From: Cytophagales bacterium | GTDB taxonomy: Bacteria; Bacteroidota; Bacteroidia; Cytophagales; Cyclobacteriaceae | Assembly: GCA_003454975.1 (NCBI GenBank) | Contig: DMST01000186.1 | Location: 10,672-15,876 of the forward strand | Length of the DNA: 5,205 nt | Reading direction: 5' to 3' | Part shown: positions 4,933 to 5,205 of the stretch, in pieces | How the letters are laid out: each line of letters begins with the position of its first letter | Position numbering within the stretch: position 1 is the first letter of the stretch | The notes under the pieces: generated by a model | What the model saw: the letters and a program-made list of their open reading frames with translations, nothing else | Databases searched by the model: none | Told to the model about the DNA's origin: nothing | Program-made: the position numbers and the translations under genes

Positions 4933-5205
4933 TACGATTCCCATTATCACTTTCTTGAGGTCTTCTTGTGGATTGATCCCCAATTTTTCACACAGGCCGA
5001 CCCGCGAGGTGATTACCGCGGTGTTTTGAGCGGCATCACCCGATCTCTCAATAATTAGGGCATGCTGATAAATGGTTAACGCCTTGTATTTAAGCAGCTT
5101 GTGGCTAGATTGGATGATGCAAGTCCAAGGATAATCGCCTATTAGTCGCAAAAAGCGTGGATTTAGTTCCGAATATGTTTCTCCAAATCAGCTTTCCATA
5201 GCTGG

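Larger units (their letters stand above)
4843..5187 (-). pseudogene. C-terminal remnant of an IS66-type transposase (TnpC)
   Basis: Reading leftward, the frame is open from just after TGA 5190-5188 to TAA 4845-4843. It has no credible start; a TTG at 5151 has no support. SGDAAQNTAVITSRVGLCEKL followed by GINPQEDLKKVI and HPINRILLPNKI matches the C-terminal tail of IS66 transposases (GSDxxAxxxAxxxSLxxTCKxxGINPxxYLxxVL, then HPxNRIxxLLPW). Upstream, LLKYKALTIY recalls the segment just before the DNN...E motif, but the next residues jump straight to ALIIERSG. About 30 residues containing the catalytic glutamate region therefore seem deleted. Near the end, SHPIASHPIN is a five-residue duplication caused by a 15-bp tandem repeat. 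The TAA overlaps, on the other strand, the stop codon of the small membrane protein gene, so the two frames converge exactly. It is a dead gene. Confidence 0.65.
4854..5205 (-). mobile_element. Right end of a degraded IS66-type insertion element, continuing past the window
   Basis: The inward-reading end starts at 4854 with GTAAGCC. IS66-family terminal repeats characteristically begin GTAA(GCG) (established family feature, recalled). The transposase remnant runs on the minus strand with its C-terminus toward this end, as expected for the last gene of an IS66 element. The family makes 8-bp target duplications. The adjoining 8 bases here would be AGCCTCAC (4846-4853), and a copy should lie at the far end outside the window. 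The transposase is broken, so the element is inactive. Confidence 0.5.

Noticed and set aside
4843..5151. A 102-codon minus-strand gene starting with TTG 5151
   Set aside because: The frame is open further upstream and there is no ribosome binding site. The sequence matches a transposase tail, so it is a remnant and not a gene.

Overview
This window looks like an accessory island in a bacterial genome. I cannot resolve the species. The IS66-type transposase remnant, the Shine-Dalgarno sites and the two-component proteins all fit a bacterium, probably Gram-negative. Base composition is a mosaic. The first 60 bases, in a type I restriction HsdR-like remnant, are 36/60 G+C, while a sample inside the kinase gene (2401-2460) is 16/60. 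The central cassette was therefore probably acquired separately from its left flank.

Layout. Positions 3-335 hold the N-terminal part of an HsdR-like protein that enters from outside the window and stops abruptly. Positions 314-646, minus strand, hold a small protein with a membrane anchor followed by the first part of a response-regulator receiver domain. It too is cut off, so two broken genes meet tail to tail near 310-365. Positions 661-1583 contain no intact gene. I see a palindrome, a hairpin and a 108-codon start-less minus-strand frame that weakly recalls an IS5/IS903-type transposase.

Positions 1584-4846 are the intact heart of the window. A near-consensus promoter is placed so that transcription should begin on the start codon itself (leaderless). 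It is followed by four tightly packed plus-strand genes: a seven-helix membrane histidine kinase (1617-3167), a receiver protein with all phosphorylation residues and an unassigned helical C-terminal part (3173-3847), a protein with a caspase/CHAT-like His-Cys pattern (3825-4445), and a small membrane protein with a two-helix module (4445-4846). Gaps and overlaps are +5, -23 and -1 bases, which indicates one operon. Positions 4854-5205 are the right end and degraded transposase of an IS66-type element, inserted 8 bases after the last stop codon.

Working model (inference): the membrane kinase senses a signal in or at the membrane and phosphorylates the receiver protein. The receiver then controls a caspase-like protease that acts on, or together with, the small membrane protein. 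This resembles the logic of two-component-controlled defence systems such as Detocs, but the membrane kinase, separate receiver, caspase-like protein and two-helix membrane protein are a combination I do not recognise as described. It is the main candidate for a new system here.
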